Positions 57,658 to 64,000 of a stretch of DNA of 64,000 bases are shown in pieces (the first letter of the stretch is position 1; the number at the start of each line of letters is the position of its first letter). The notes beneath the pieces are model-generated. The model was not told the DNA's origin. It saw nothing but the letters and a program-made list of their open reading frames with translations, and ran no database searches. This DNA is from Pseudomonadota bacterium (GTDB taxonomy: Bacteria > Pseudomonadota > Alphaproteobacteria > Rhizobiales > Rhizobiaceae): assembly GCA_023399465.1 (NCBI GenBank), contig JAEWPB010000151.1, positions 1 through 64,000 on the forward strand. The letters are read 5' to 3'. The position numbers and the translations under genes are program-made.

Positions 57658-58929
57658 TTACGCCTTCTCGCGCGCCACGGCCTGCCAGCCAATGTCGCGG
57701 CGGCAGAAGCCGTTGTCCCAGCGCACGGCATCGACCATCGCATAGGCGCGGCTCTGGGCCTCGGCGACCGTCTTGCCCGACGCGGTGACGTTGAGCACCC
57801 GGCCGCCGGTGGCGACGAGGGCGCCGTCCTTCAGGGCCGTGCCGGCATGGAATACCTTGGCGCCATCGCGCGCTTCCGGCAGGGCGGTGATCGGGGTGTT
57901 CTTCTCGTAGGCGCCGGGATAGCCCTTCGACGCCATGACGACGGTCAGCGCCACGTCGTCGCTCCATTCGGCCTTGACCTGGTCGAGCGTGCCGGTGGCG
58001 GTGGCGTAAAGCAGCGGCAGCAGGTCGCTCTTCAGCCGCATCATCAGCACCTGGCATTCGGGATCGCCGAAGCGGACGTTGTATTCGATCAGTTCCGGCC
58101 CCTTGGCGGTGATCATCAGGCCGGCGAAGAACACGCCGGAGAAGGGGTGACCGCTCTCGGCCATGCCGCGCATCGTCGGCTCGATGATTTCCTTCATCGT
58201 CCGCTCGACCATGGCTGGCGTCATCACCGGAGCGGGCGAGTAGGCGCCCATGCCGCCGGTGTTGGGGCCGGTGTTGCCGTCGCCGACGCGCTTGTGGTCC
58301 TGGGCGGTCGCCAGCGCCAGCGCGTGCTTGCCGTCGCAAAGGCAGAAGAAGCTCGCTTCCTCGCCGTCAAGGAAGGCCTCGACCACGACTTCTGCCCCTG
58401 CCGCGCCGAATGCGCCTTCAAAACAGTCGTCGATGGCGGCAAGTGCCTCCTCGACGGTCATCGCCACGGTCACGCCCTTGCCGGCGGCAAGGCCATCGGC
58501 CTTGATGACGATCGGCGCGCCCTCAGCCCGGACATATGCCTTGGCCTTGGGGGCGTTGTTGAAGCGCTGGTAGGCGCCGGTCGGAATGTCGTACTTGGCG
58601 CAGAGATCCTTGGTGAAGCCCTTGGAGCCCTCGAGCTGGGCGGCGGCGGCCGACGGGCCGAAGACGGCAATGCCGCCGGCGCGGAGCGCATCGGCAAGGC
58701 CGGCGACCAGCGGGGCCTCGGGACCAACGACCACGAACTCGATGCCGTTGTTGCGGCAGAAGGAGAGGACGGCATCATTGTCCTCGACGTTGAGGGAAAC
58801 GAGCGTCGCGTGCTCGGCGATGCCGGGATTGCCGGGAGCTGCGAAGAGTTCGGTCAACAGCGGGGATTGCGCCAGTTTCCAGGCGAGAGCGTGCTCGCGG
58901 CCACCGGATCCGATCAGCAGGACTTTCAT
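57658..58929 (-). CDS. purD: phosphoribosylamine-glycine ligase
   Basis: PurD joins glycine to 5-phosphoribosylamine with ATP in purine synthesis. The 423-residue ATP-grasp enzyme begins MKVLLIGSGGREHALAWKLAQS and has the ATP-binding GAPIVIKADGLAAGKGVTVA, the family signature NTGGMGAYSPAP, and RFGDPECQ, in the expected order. Length is normal and all motifs are intact. It is divergent from tex with 161 bp between them. Confidence 0.97.
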   Translation of the reverse strand: MKVLLIGSGGREHALAWKLAQSPLLTELFAAPGNPGIAEHATLVSLNVEDNDAVLSFCRNNGIEFVVVGPEAPLVAGLADALRAGGIAVFGPSAAAAQLEGSKGFTKDLCAKYDIPTGAYQRFNNAPKAKAYVRAEGAPIVIKADGLAAGKGVTVAMTVEEALAAIDDCFEGAFGAAGAEVVVEAFLDGEEASFFCLCDGKHALALATAQDHKRVGDGNTGPNTGGMGAYSPAPVMTPAMVERTMKEIIEPTMRGMAESGHPFSGVFFAGLMITAKGPELIEYNVRFGDPECQVLMMRLKSDLLPLLYATATGTLDQVKAEWSDDVALTVVMASKGYPGAYEKNTPITALPEARDGAKVFHAGTALKDGALVATGGRVLNVTASGKTVAEAQSRAYAMVDAVRWDNGFCRRDIGWQAVAREKA

Positions 58930-59090
58930 CGCGTTCCTCTCAACTTCGATCTTTTCCGCGGGTTAAGGGCGGGCGGTGCAAAGGTCAAGCGCTTTCCTGT
59001 GGAACCTGTGCCTCAAGGCTTTCGGTGGCTTGTCTTGCCATCTTGTGCCGCTATGGTCGCCGCTCCCGCAATGTATGACGAGAGTTCAGG

Positions 59091-61406
59091 ATGGCTGCCG
59101 ACATCAATTTCCTTGCCGCCAAAATTTCCGCAGAAGTCAGTGCCCGGCCGAACCAGGTCGTGGCCGCGATCGAGCTTCTCGACGGCGGTGCGACCGTGCC
59201 GTTCATCGCGCGCTACCGCAAGGAAGTCACCGGCGGGCTGGACGACGGTCAGTTGCGCACGCTGTCGGAACGGCTCGTCTACCTACGCGAGCTCGAAGCC
59301 CGCCGCGCCTCGATCATCGGGTCGATCAACGACCAGGGCAAGATGACCGACGAGCTGCTTGGCAAGCTCAGCAGCGTCGGCACCAAGGCCGAGCTCGAGG
59401 ATCTCTATCTCCCCTACAAGCCGAAGCGCCGCACCCGCGCCGAGATCGCCCGCGAACGCGGCCTTGGCGCGCTCGCCGAGGCGATCCTCGCCGATCGCTC
59501 GACCGATCCGGCGAAGCTGGCGGAAGGCTACATCACCGAGGACGTGCCCGATGTGAAGACGGCGCTCGAGGGTGCGCGCGACATCGTCGCCGAAGGCATC
59601 GCCGAAAATGCCGCGCTGATCGGCAAGCTTAGAAACTACATGAAGGACAGCGCCCAGCTGCGCGCCCGCGTGGTCGACGGCAAGCAGGACAGCGGCGAGA
59701 AGTTCTCCGATTACTTCGACCATACCGAACGCTGGGCAACCGTTCCAGGTCACCGCGCGCTCGCCATGCTGCGCGGCTGGAACGAGGAGTTTCTGACGGT
59801 GTCGATCGAGGTCGATACCGACGTTCCGTCGCCACAGAAGCCGGTCGAGCGGATGATCGCCGCGGCTTGCGAAATCGGCAATCGCGGCCCGGCCGACAAC
59901 TGGCTGATGGATGTCGCCGGCTGGACCTGGCGGGTCAAGCTTTCGATGTCGCTCTCCCTCGACCTGATGCGCGAACTTCGCGAACGGGCGGAGGAAGAGG
60001 CGATCCACGTCTTTGCCCGCAACCTGAAGGATCTGCTGCTTGCCGCACCTGCCGGCTCGCGGCCGACCATGGGGCTTGACCCGGGCATCCGCACCGGCGT
60101 CAAGGTCGCGATCGTCGATGGCACCGGCAAGCTGCTGGAGACCACCACGGTCTATCCGTTCCCGCCGAAGAACGACGTGCGCGGCACGCAGGCCGAGCTC
60201 GCCGCGCTGATCCGCAAGCACAAGGTCGAACTGATCGCCATCGGCAACGGCACCGGCAGCCGGGAAACGGAAAAGCTGGTGGCGGACATGCTGTCGTCCC
60301 TTCCGGCACCGAAGCCGACGAAGGTCATCGTCTCGGAAGCGGGCGCCTCGGTCTATTCCGCCTCGGAAACCGCCGCCGCCGAATTCCCCGGGCTCGACGT
60401 GTCGCTGCGCGGCGCCGTCTCCATCGCCCGCCGCCTGCAGGATCCGCTCGCCGAATTGGTCAAGATCGAGCCGAAGTCGATCGGCGTCGGTCAGTACCAG
60501 CACGATGTCGACCAGCAGAAGCTGTCGCGTTCGCTTGATGCGGTCGTGGAAGACGCGGTCAACGCCGTTGGCGTTGATCTCAACACCGCATCCGCTCCGC
60601 TGCTGTCGCGTGTTTCGGGCCTTGGTCCGTCGATTGCCGAGGCCATCGTCCGGCACCGCGACAGCGAGGGACGTTTCCAGACCCGCAAGGAGCTGCTGAA
60701 AGTCGCCCGCCTCGGCCAGCGTACCTTCGAGCAGTGCGCCGGCTTCCTGCGCATTCCTGATGGCAAGGAGCCGCTCGACGCCTCCGCCGTGCACCCCGAA
60801 GCCTATGGTGTCGCGAAGAAGATCGTCGCTGCCTGCGGTCGCGACCTTCGCGCGCTGATGGGCGACAGCGCCACGCTGAAGGCGATCGACCCGCGCGCCT
60901 TCGTCGACGAGCAGTTCGGTCTGCCGACGGTGAGGGACATCATCTCCGAACTCGAGAAGCCCGGCCGCGACCCGCGCCCGAGCTTCAAGACCGCGACCTT
61001 TGCCGAAGGGATCGACGAGATCAGCGACCTGAAGCCCGGCATGATGCTGGAGGGAACGGTCACCAACGTCGCCGCCTTCGGTGCCTTCGTCGACATCGGC
61101 GTGCACCAGGACGGTCTCGTCCATGTGTCCCAGCTCGCCGACCGCTTCGTCAAGGATCCGCATGAGGTCGTGAAGGCCGGTGACGTGGTCAAGGTCAGGG
61201 TCGTCGAGGTGGACGTGAAGCGCAAGCGCATCGGCCTGTCGATGCGCAAGGACGATGGCGGTGCGGCGGCCTCCGGCCCGTCGTCGCGCGAACCGCGGGC
61301 CTCGGCGGGGACCATGCGCCACGCCAATGCCAAGCCGGCCAAGCCCGCAGCTCCCCAGCAGGGAAGCCTCGGCGCGGCGCTTGCCGAAGCGATGAAGCGC
61401 AAGTAA
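59091..61406 (+). CDS. tex: Tex-family RNA-binding transcription accessory protein
   Basis: Tex is a conserved nucleic-acid-binding protein that interacts with RNA polymerase and affects expression of many genes. The 771-residue protein shows the full domain order: an N-terminal helical region (~1-200), a YqgF/RNase H-like domain (~322-450, GLDPGIRTGVKVAIVDGTG), helix-hairpin-helix repeats (~490-560, LNTASAPLLSRVSGLGPSIAE) and a C-terminal S1 domain (~645-718, LEGTVTNVAAFGAFVDIGVHQDGLVH). A basic Ala/Pro-rich tail follows. It is monocistronic, with a hairpin downstream. Confidence 0.95.
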   Translation: MAADINFLAAKISAEVSARPNQVVAAIELLDGGATVPFIARYRKEVTGGLDDGQLRTLSERLVYLRELEARRASIIGSINDQGKMTDELLGKLSSVGTKAELEDLYLPYKPKRRTRAEIARERGLGALAEAILADRSTDPAKLAEGYITEDVPDVKTALEGARDIVAEGIAENAALIGKLRNYMKDSAQLRARVVDGKQDSGEKFSDYFDHTERWATVPGHRALAMLRGWNEEFLTVSIEVDTDVPSPQKPVERMIAAACEIGNRGPADNWLMDVAGWTWRVKLSMSLSLDLMRELRERAEEEAIHVFARNLKDLLLAAPAGSRPTMGLDPGIRTGVKVAIVDGTGKLLETTTVYPFPPKNDVRGTQAELAALIRKHKVELIAIGNGTGSRETEKLVADMLSSLPAPKPTKVIVSEAGASVYSASETAAAEFPGLDVSLRGAVSIARRLQDPLAELVKIEPKSIGVGQYQHDVDQQKLSRSLDAVVEDAVNAVGVDLNTASAPLLSRVSGLGPSIAEAIVRHRDSEGRFQTRKELLKVARLGQRTFEQCAGFLRIPDGKEPLDASAVHPEAYGVAKKIVAACGRDLRALMGDSATLKAIDPRAFVDEQFGLPTVRDIISELEKPGRDPRPSFKTATFAEGIDEISDLKPGMMLEGTVTNVAAFGAFVDIGVHQDGLVHVSQLADRFVKDPHEVVKAGDVVKVRVVEVDVKRKRIGLSMRKDDGGAAASGPSSREPRASAGTMRHANAKPAKPAAPQQGSLGAALAEAMKRK

Positions 61407-61433
61407 CGCGTCGCGGCCACGAGGATGCTGAAG

Positions 61434-61458
61434 GCACCGCCCTGCAACCGGGCGGTGC
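61434..61458 (+). terminator. stable hairpin after tex
   Basis: GCACCGCCC (61434-61442) and GGGCGGTGC (61450-61458) form a perfect 9-bp stem with a 7-base loop. No T-run follows, and CCCTGCA/TGCAGGG (61440-61446 and 61456-61462) offers a competing pairing, so it may be either a Rho-type end or a leader structure of the next gene. Confidence 0.5.
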
Positions 61459-61602
61459 AGGGTTGCAACACCTGCCGACCTGATGATTTCCGCGCAATGC
61501 GAGGCGCTTGTTTCTGTTCAAGACAGCGTTAAGTTCAACACGCATTGTTTGTCATCGGTCAGGAACTGACGAGTCGGGCTTGTCGGTTCGTCGGAGGTGT
61601 TC

Positions 61603-62859
61603 ATGGCAGCAGATATCCACGAAATGATCGACAAGATCGTTCGCAAGGGGTCACTGAAGCTGACCCTTTCTTCTGGACGCGTGGTTGAATTTGGGGATGG
61701 CTCGGAGGAGCAGATCGCCGTCCGCTTCACCGATGAAGAAGCGGAGCGGCTGGTCGCGCAGGACCCGACGCTGAAGCTCGGCGAAATGTACATGGACGGC
61801 CGGTTCGTCGTCGAACAGGGCAATATCTTCGATTTCCTGTCGCTGGTCGCGCGCAACGGCGCCAACAAGGCGATCTCGTTGCGCATGCTCGCCCAGGGGC
61901 TGCTGCGCGTCGCCTCGACCCAGATCGGCACGCGATTGCCGATCAACCACAACCTCAGGAACGTCTCGCATCACTACGACCTCAGCGCCAAGCTCTTCAA
62001 TCTCTTCCTGGATGAGGACTGGCAATATTCCTGCGCCTATTTCGAGCCGCCGGGCATCGGCCTCGACGAGGCGCAACTGGCGAAGAAACGCCATATCGCC
62101 GCCAAGCTGATGCTCGAGCCCGGAAACCGGGTACTGGAGATCGGATCGGGATGGGGCGGCCTCGCCATGTATCTCGCCGAGGCCGAAGAGGTCGACGTGA
62201 CCGGCATCACGCTCAGCGAGGAGCAGTTGAAGGTATCGAGCGAACGCGCGCTCAAGCGCGGGCTCTCCAACCGTGTCCGCTTCGAATTGCGTGACTATCG
62301 GAAGATGAACGGCGCCTCCTACGACCGGATCGTGTCGGTCGGGATGTTCGAGCATGTCGGGGTCGGCAACTACGGCAATTTCTTTCGCACGGCGGCGCGG
62401 CTGCTCGACAAGCACGGCATCATGGTGCTGCACTCGATCGGCCGCACCCGTCCCAACTACATGACCAACCCGTTCATCGAGAAATACATCTTCCCCGGGG
62501 GCTACATCCCGTCGGTCGGCGAGGTGCTGCCGGCACTTGAGAAGGCGGGGCTGCTGATCAAGGACATCGAGATCCTGCCGATGCACTATGCCTACACGCT
62601 GCGCCACTGGCGCGAGCGTTTCGTCGCCCGCAAGGAGGAGGCGATCGCCCTTTACGACGAGCGCTTCTTCCGCATGTGGGAATTCTATCTGGCCGGCTCC
62701 GAGGTCGCCTTCCGCCACGACCGCATGTTCATCTTCCAGATCCAGATCGCCCGTCACCAGGACGCCGTGCCCTATCAGCGCGGCTACATCGCCGAGCGCG
62801 AGGCGAAGCTGAAGGAGTTCGAGAGCACCCGTGCACCCTTGGAAAAGGTCGAGTTCTGA
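61603..62859 (+). CDS. cfa: cyclopropane-fatty-acid synthase-family methyltransferase
   Basis: The family transfers a methyl group from S-adenosylmethionine to unsaturated phospholipid acyl chains, giving cyclopropane fatty acids typical of stationary-phase and acid-stressed rhizobia. The 418-residue protein has an N-terminal lipid-binding region (~1-110) and a catalytic domain. Its motifs are NVSHHYDLSAKLFNLFLDEDWQYSCAYF, the SAM loop VLEIGSGWGGLAMYLAE, and GMFEHVGVGNYGNFF with the catalytic-site glutamate. The ATG at 61603 follows GGAGGTGTTC; a GTG at 61597 lies in that box. Rhizobia often have more than one cfa, so the product may be specialised. Confidence 0.9.
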   Translation: MAADIHEMIDKIVRKGSLKLTLSSGRVVEFGDGSEEQIAVRFTDEEAERLVAQDPTLKLGEMYMDGRFVVEQGNIFDFLSLVARNGANKAISLRMLAQGLLRVASTQIGTRLPINHNLRNVSHHYDLSAKLFNLFLDEDWQYSCAYFEPPGIGLDEAQLAKKRHIAAKLMLEPGNRVLEIGSGWGGLAMYLAEAEEVDVTGITLSEEQLKVSSERALKRGLSNRVRFELRDYRKMNGASYDRIVSVGMFEHVGVGNYGNFFRTAARLLDKHGIMVLHSIGRTRPNYMTNPFIEKYIFPGGYIPSVGEVLPALEKAGLLIKDIEILPMHYAYTLRHWRERFVARKEEAIALYDERFFRMWEFYLAGSEVAFRHDRMFIFQIQIARHQDAVPYQRGYIAEREAKLKEFESTRAPLEKVEF

Positions 62860-62873
62860 CGGCCCGGCGCTGG

Positions 62874-62888
62874 TTAACAAAGCGGTAA
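62874..62888. promoter_or_regulatory. CtrA-like site TTAA-N7-GTAA
   Basis: TTAA (62874-62877) and GTAA (62885-62888) are seven bases apart, one mismatch from the CtrA consensus. The site lies 77 bp before the MipA/OmpV start and could overlap its promoter. Confidence 0.35.
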
Positions 62889-62915
62889 CATCATCTGACT
62901 AATTTGACCCAATCC

Positions 62916-62942
62916 CGCGGCCCTCTTCGGGCCGCGTCTTGT
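62916..62942 (+). terminator. terminator hairpin between cfa and mipA/ompV
   Basis: CGCGGCCC (62916-62923), TCTTC loop, GGGCCGCG (62929-62936) and TCTTGT downstream: an 8-bp GC stem with a short T-rich tail. It ends only 23 bases before the next start, so it could also act as an attenuator. Confidence 0.7.
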
Positions 62943-62964
62943 ATTGCGTTATGTGGAGTTCGAT

Positions 62965-63765
62965 GTGTTCAGGCGTTCGCTCTTGCCCCTGTCCCTGGGG
63001 TTGTTTCTCTCGTCCGCCGGTATGGCAGCCGCAGACAGTTGGTGGTCCGGAGACTGGTATGTGAGCGTCGGTGCCACCGGCTTCGTCGCACCCGACTTCG
63101 AGGGCTCGTCGCACCGGGAACTCAAGTTCGCGCCGCTGATCTCGGTAGGCCGTCAGGGCCCCGGTCCCCGTTTCTCCTCGCGCAACGACAACCCGTCCTT
63201 TGCCCTGATCGACAATGACACCTTCCGCGCCGGTATCGTCGGCAAGCTCATCACCAAGCGCGACGAGGAAACCGCCGCGGAACTCGTCGGCCTTGCCACG
63301 GTGCCGTGGGGACTGGAAGTGGGCGGTTTCGCCGAAGTCTATCCGACCGACTGGCTGCGCGCGCGCGCCGAAGTGCGCCAGGGTCTTCGCAGCCATGACG
63401 GCATTGTCGCCGATGTCGCACTCGACGCATTCACCGATCTCGCGCCCGACCTGCAGCTTTCCGCCGGCCCGCGCGCGACCTTTGCCAGCCAGGGCTACTA
63501 TGACGCCTATTACGGCGTCAGCGCCAAGCAGGCGGCAGCCTCCGGCCTGAGCGAATATGATCCGGGCGATGGCGTGCAGTCGGTCGGCGTCGGTGCGGCC
63601 CTCACCTGGAAGGCGACCGACAACATCACCACCAGCTCCTTCGTCGAGTACCGGCGCCTTGCAGGGCCGGCGGCTGACAGCAGCCTTGTGCGCGAGCGCG
63701 GATCGCGCAACCAGTTGCTGTTCGGCGTTTCGGCGACCTACAAGTTCAATTTCACCCTGAATTAA
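62965..63765 (+). CDS. MipA/OmpV-family outer-membrane protein
   Basis: A 266-residue protein with a signal peptide (residues ~1-24, LGLFLSSAGMAAA) followed by alternating beta strands ending in a C-terminal aromatic/hydrophobic strand (LFGVSATYKFNFTLN), the mark of an outer-membrane barrel. The WYVSVGATGFVAPDFEGSSHRELKFAPLISVGR start and the GGFAEVYPTDWLRARAEVRQGL segment match the MipA/OmpV family, which includes scaffold proteins for murein enzymes and porins. The GTG at 62965 has GGAG seven bases upstream; other in-frame starts (TTG 62944, GTG 62953) are less well placed. Confidence 0.87.
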   Translation: MFRRSLLPLSLGLFLSSAGMAAADSWWSGDWYVSVGATGFVAPDFEGSSHRELKFAPLISVGRQGPGPRFSSRNDNPSFALIDNDTFRAGIVGKLITKRDEETAAELVGLATVPWGLEVGGFAEVYPTDWLRARAEVRQGLRSHDGIVADVALDAFTDLAPDLQLSAGPRATFASQGYYDAYYGVSAKQAAASGLSEYDPGDGVQSVGVGAALTWKATDNITTSSFVEYRRLAGPAADSSLVRERGSRNQLLFGVSATYKFNFTLN

Positions 63766-63776
63766 CATAGGGCCGG

Positions 63777-63809
63777 CCGCCGCCGCAGCTTGACCGGCAG
63801 CGGCGGCGG
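63777..63809 (+). terminator. 10-bp GC hairpin between mipA/ompV and ubiA
   Basis: CCGCCGCCGC (63777-63786) and GCGGCGGCGG (63800-63809) with a 13-base loop. No T-run follows, and ubiA starts 16 bases on, so it may be a 3' end structure of mipA/ompV or an element in the ubiA leader. Confidence 0.5.
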
Positions 63810-63824
63810 TCGATACTGGTTGTT

Positions 63825-64000
63825 ATGGAAAATCTGAACGGTATGAGCGGGCGCGTCGCCGATGCGCCATCGAACAACTGGGTCTACAAGGTGCTGCCGC
63901 CAGCCCTTTGGCCCTATGCCCAGCTGGCGCGCTGGGACCGGCCGATCGGCTGGCAATTGCTGATGTGGCCATGCTTCTGGTCGGCAGCGTTGGCCGCCAA
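63825..64000 (+). CDS. ubiA: 4-hydroxybenzoate octaprenyltransferase, 5' part
   Basis: UbiA attaches the polyprenyl chain to 4-hydroxybenzoate in ubiquinone synthesis at the inner membrane. Only the first ~58 codons are present. They read from ATG 63825 through ADAPSNNWVYKVLPPALWPY to ARWDRPIGWQLLMWPCFWSA, which is the conserved N-terminal substrate-binding stretch and start of the first helix of alphaproteobacterial UbiA. The gene runs off the window. An ATG at 63843 is an alternative start. The side-chain synthase is encoded ~17 kb upstream (45690-46706). Confidence 0.9.
   Translation, partial: MENLNGMSGRVADAPSNNWVYKVLPPALWPYAQLARWDRPIGWQLLMWPCFWSAALAA

Noticed and set aside
1..64000. tRNA, rRNA, insertion sequence, prophage, toxin-antitoxin or secretion-system genes
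   Set aside because: None could be recognised on reading both strands; every long open frame with coding character fits a chromosomal gene listed above.

Overview
The window is a chromosomal segment of an alphaproteobacterium of the order Rhizobiales, most likely family Rhizobiaceae (Rhizobium/Agrobacterium/Shinella/Ensifer group). The grounds are high GC with strong GC-rich codon use on both strands, an F0 ATP synthase operon (atpI-B-E-b'-b) that is not next to the F1 genes, glyQ and glyS separated by other genes, DUF4170/DUF2093/HPE1-like proteins of rhizobial type, and CtrA-type sites. Genus is an inference. No rRNA, tRNA, insertion sequence, prophage or CRISPR array was seen. The left edge cuts a gene that is probably an RluB-type pseudouridine synthase; the right edge cuts ubiA.

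Layout. 1-10 kb: rRNA modification (rluB tail, rsmD), a patatin-like lipase, a Kef-type K+/H+ antiporter, pmbA (tldE), cysQ, then envelope genes waaA, a HAD phosphatase and lpxK. 10-15.5 kb: mutL faces a signalling pair (PAS-PAS-receiver protein, then a GGDEF-EAL protein), with a perfect TTAA-N7-TTAA CtrA-type site between. 15.5-18.8 kb: a LysR regulator divergent from a non-pyrrolysine MttB-family methyltransferase, and a secreted PRC-barrel protein. 18.9-25.9 kb: a leftward sugar-acid operon (sugar dehydrogenase, dgoK, dgoA, SMP-30 lactonase, IlvD/Edd dehydratase, perhaps another SDR) with a divergent IclR regulator. It encodes a complete De Ley-Doudoroff-type route from galactose to pyruvate and glyceraldehyde-3-phosphate.

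25.9-29.7 kb holds the least conventional DNA. It has a 628-bp gene-poor stretch with several dyads, a LuxR-type regulator whose AHL pocket residues are largely replaced, and a 450-bp gap carrying a sigma-54-like promoter followed by a strongly folded putative RNA (three-way junction inside two further stems). After that come a cysteine-free Mrp/ApbC ATPase with a His-rich linker, and an Hsp20. 29.7-37 kb: corA, kup, a SleB-type cell wall hydrolase and the atp F0 operon with a clear promoter and terminator. 37-47 kb: GNAT, rnhB, a radical SAM protein, a short glycosyltransferase, a secreted DUF1254 protein, moaB, ispE, a secreted TPR-LysM protein and a polyprenyl diphosphate synthase. 46.8-57 kb: DUF2007, a tRNA1(Val)-type methyltransferase, an S49 peptidase, glyQ, VOC, lemA, DUF2207, glyS, a lower-GC DUF695/RraB-type gene and a DUF523 gene that seems to start at ATC. 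57-64 kb: an HPE1-like secreted protein, purD, tex, a CFA-synthase-like methyltransferase, a MipA/OmpV porin-like protein and the start of ubiA.

The best candidates for something undescribed are the folded RNA with its sigma-54-like promoter between luxR and mrp, and the cysteine-free Mrp. Next are the LuxR solo with its dyad-rich upstream region, the LysR-MttB divergon with an operator dyad over the lysR start, and the ATC start. All functions come from reading the sequence; no database search was run.
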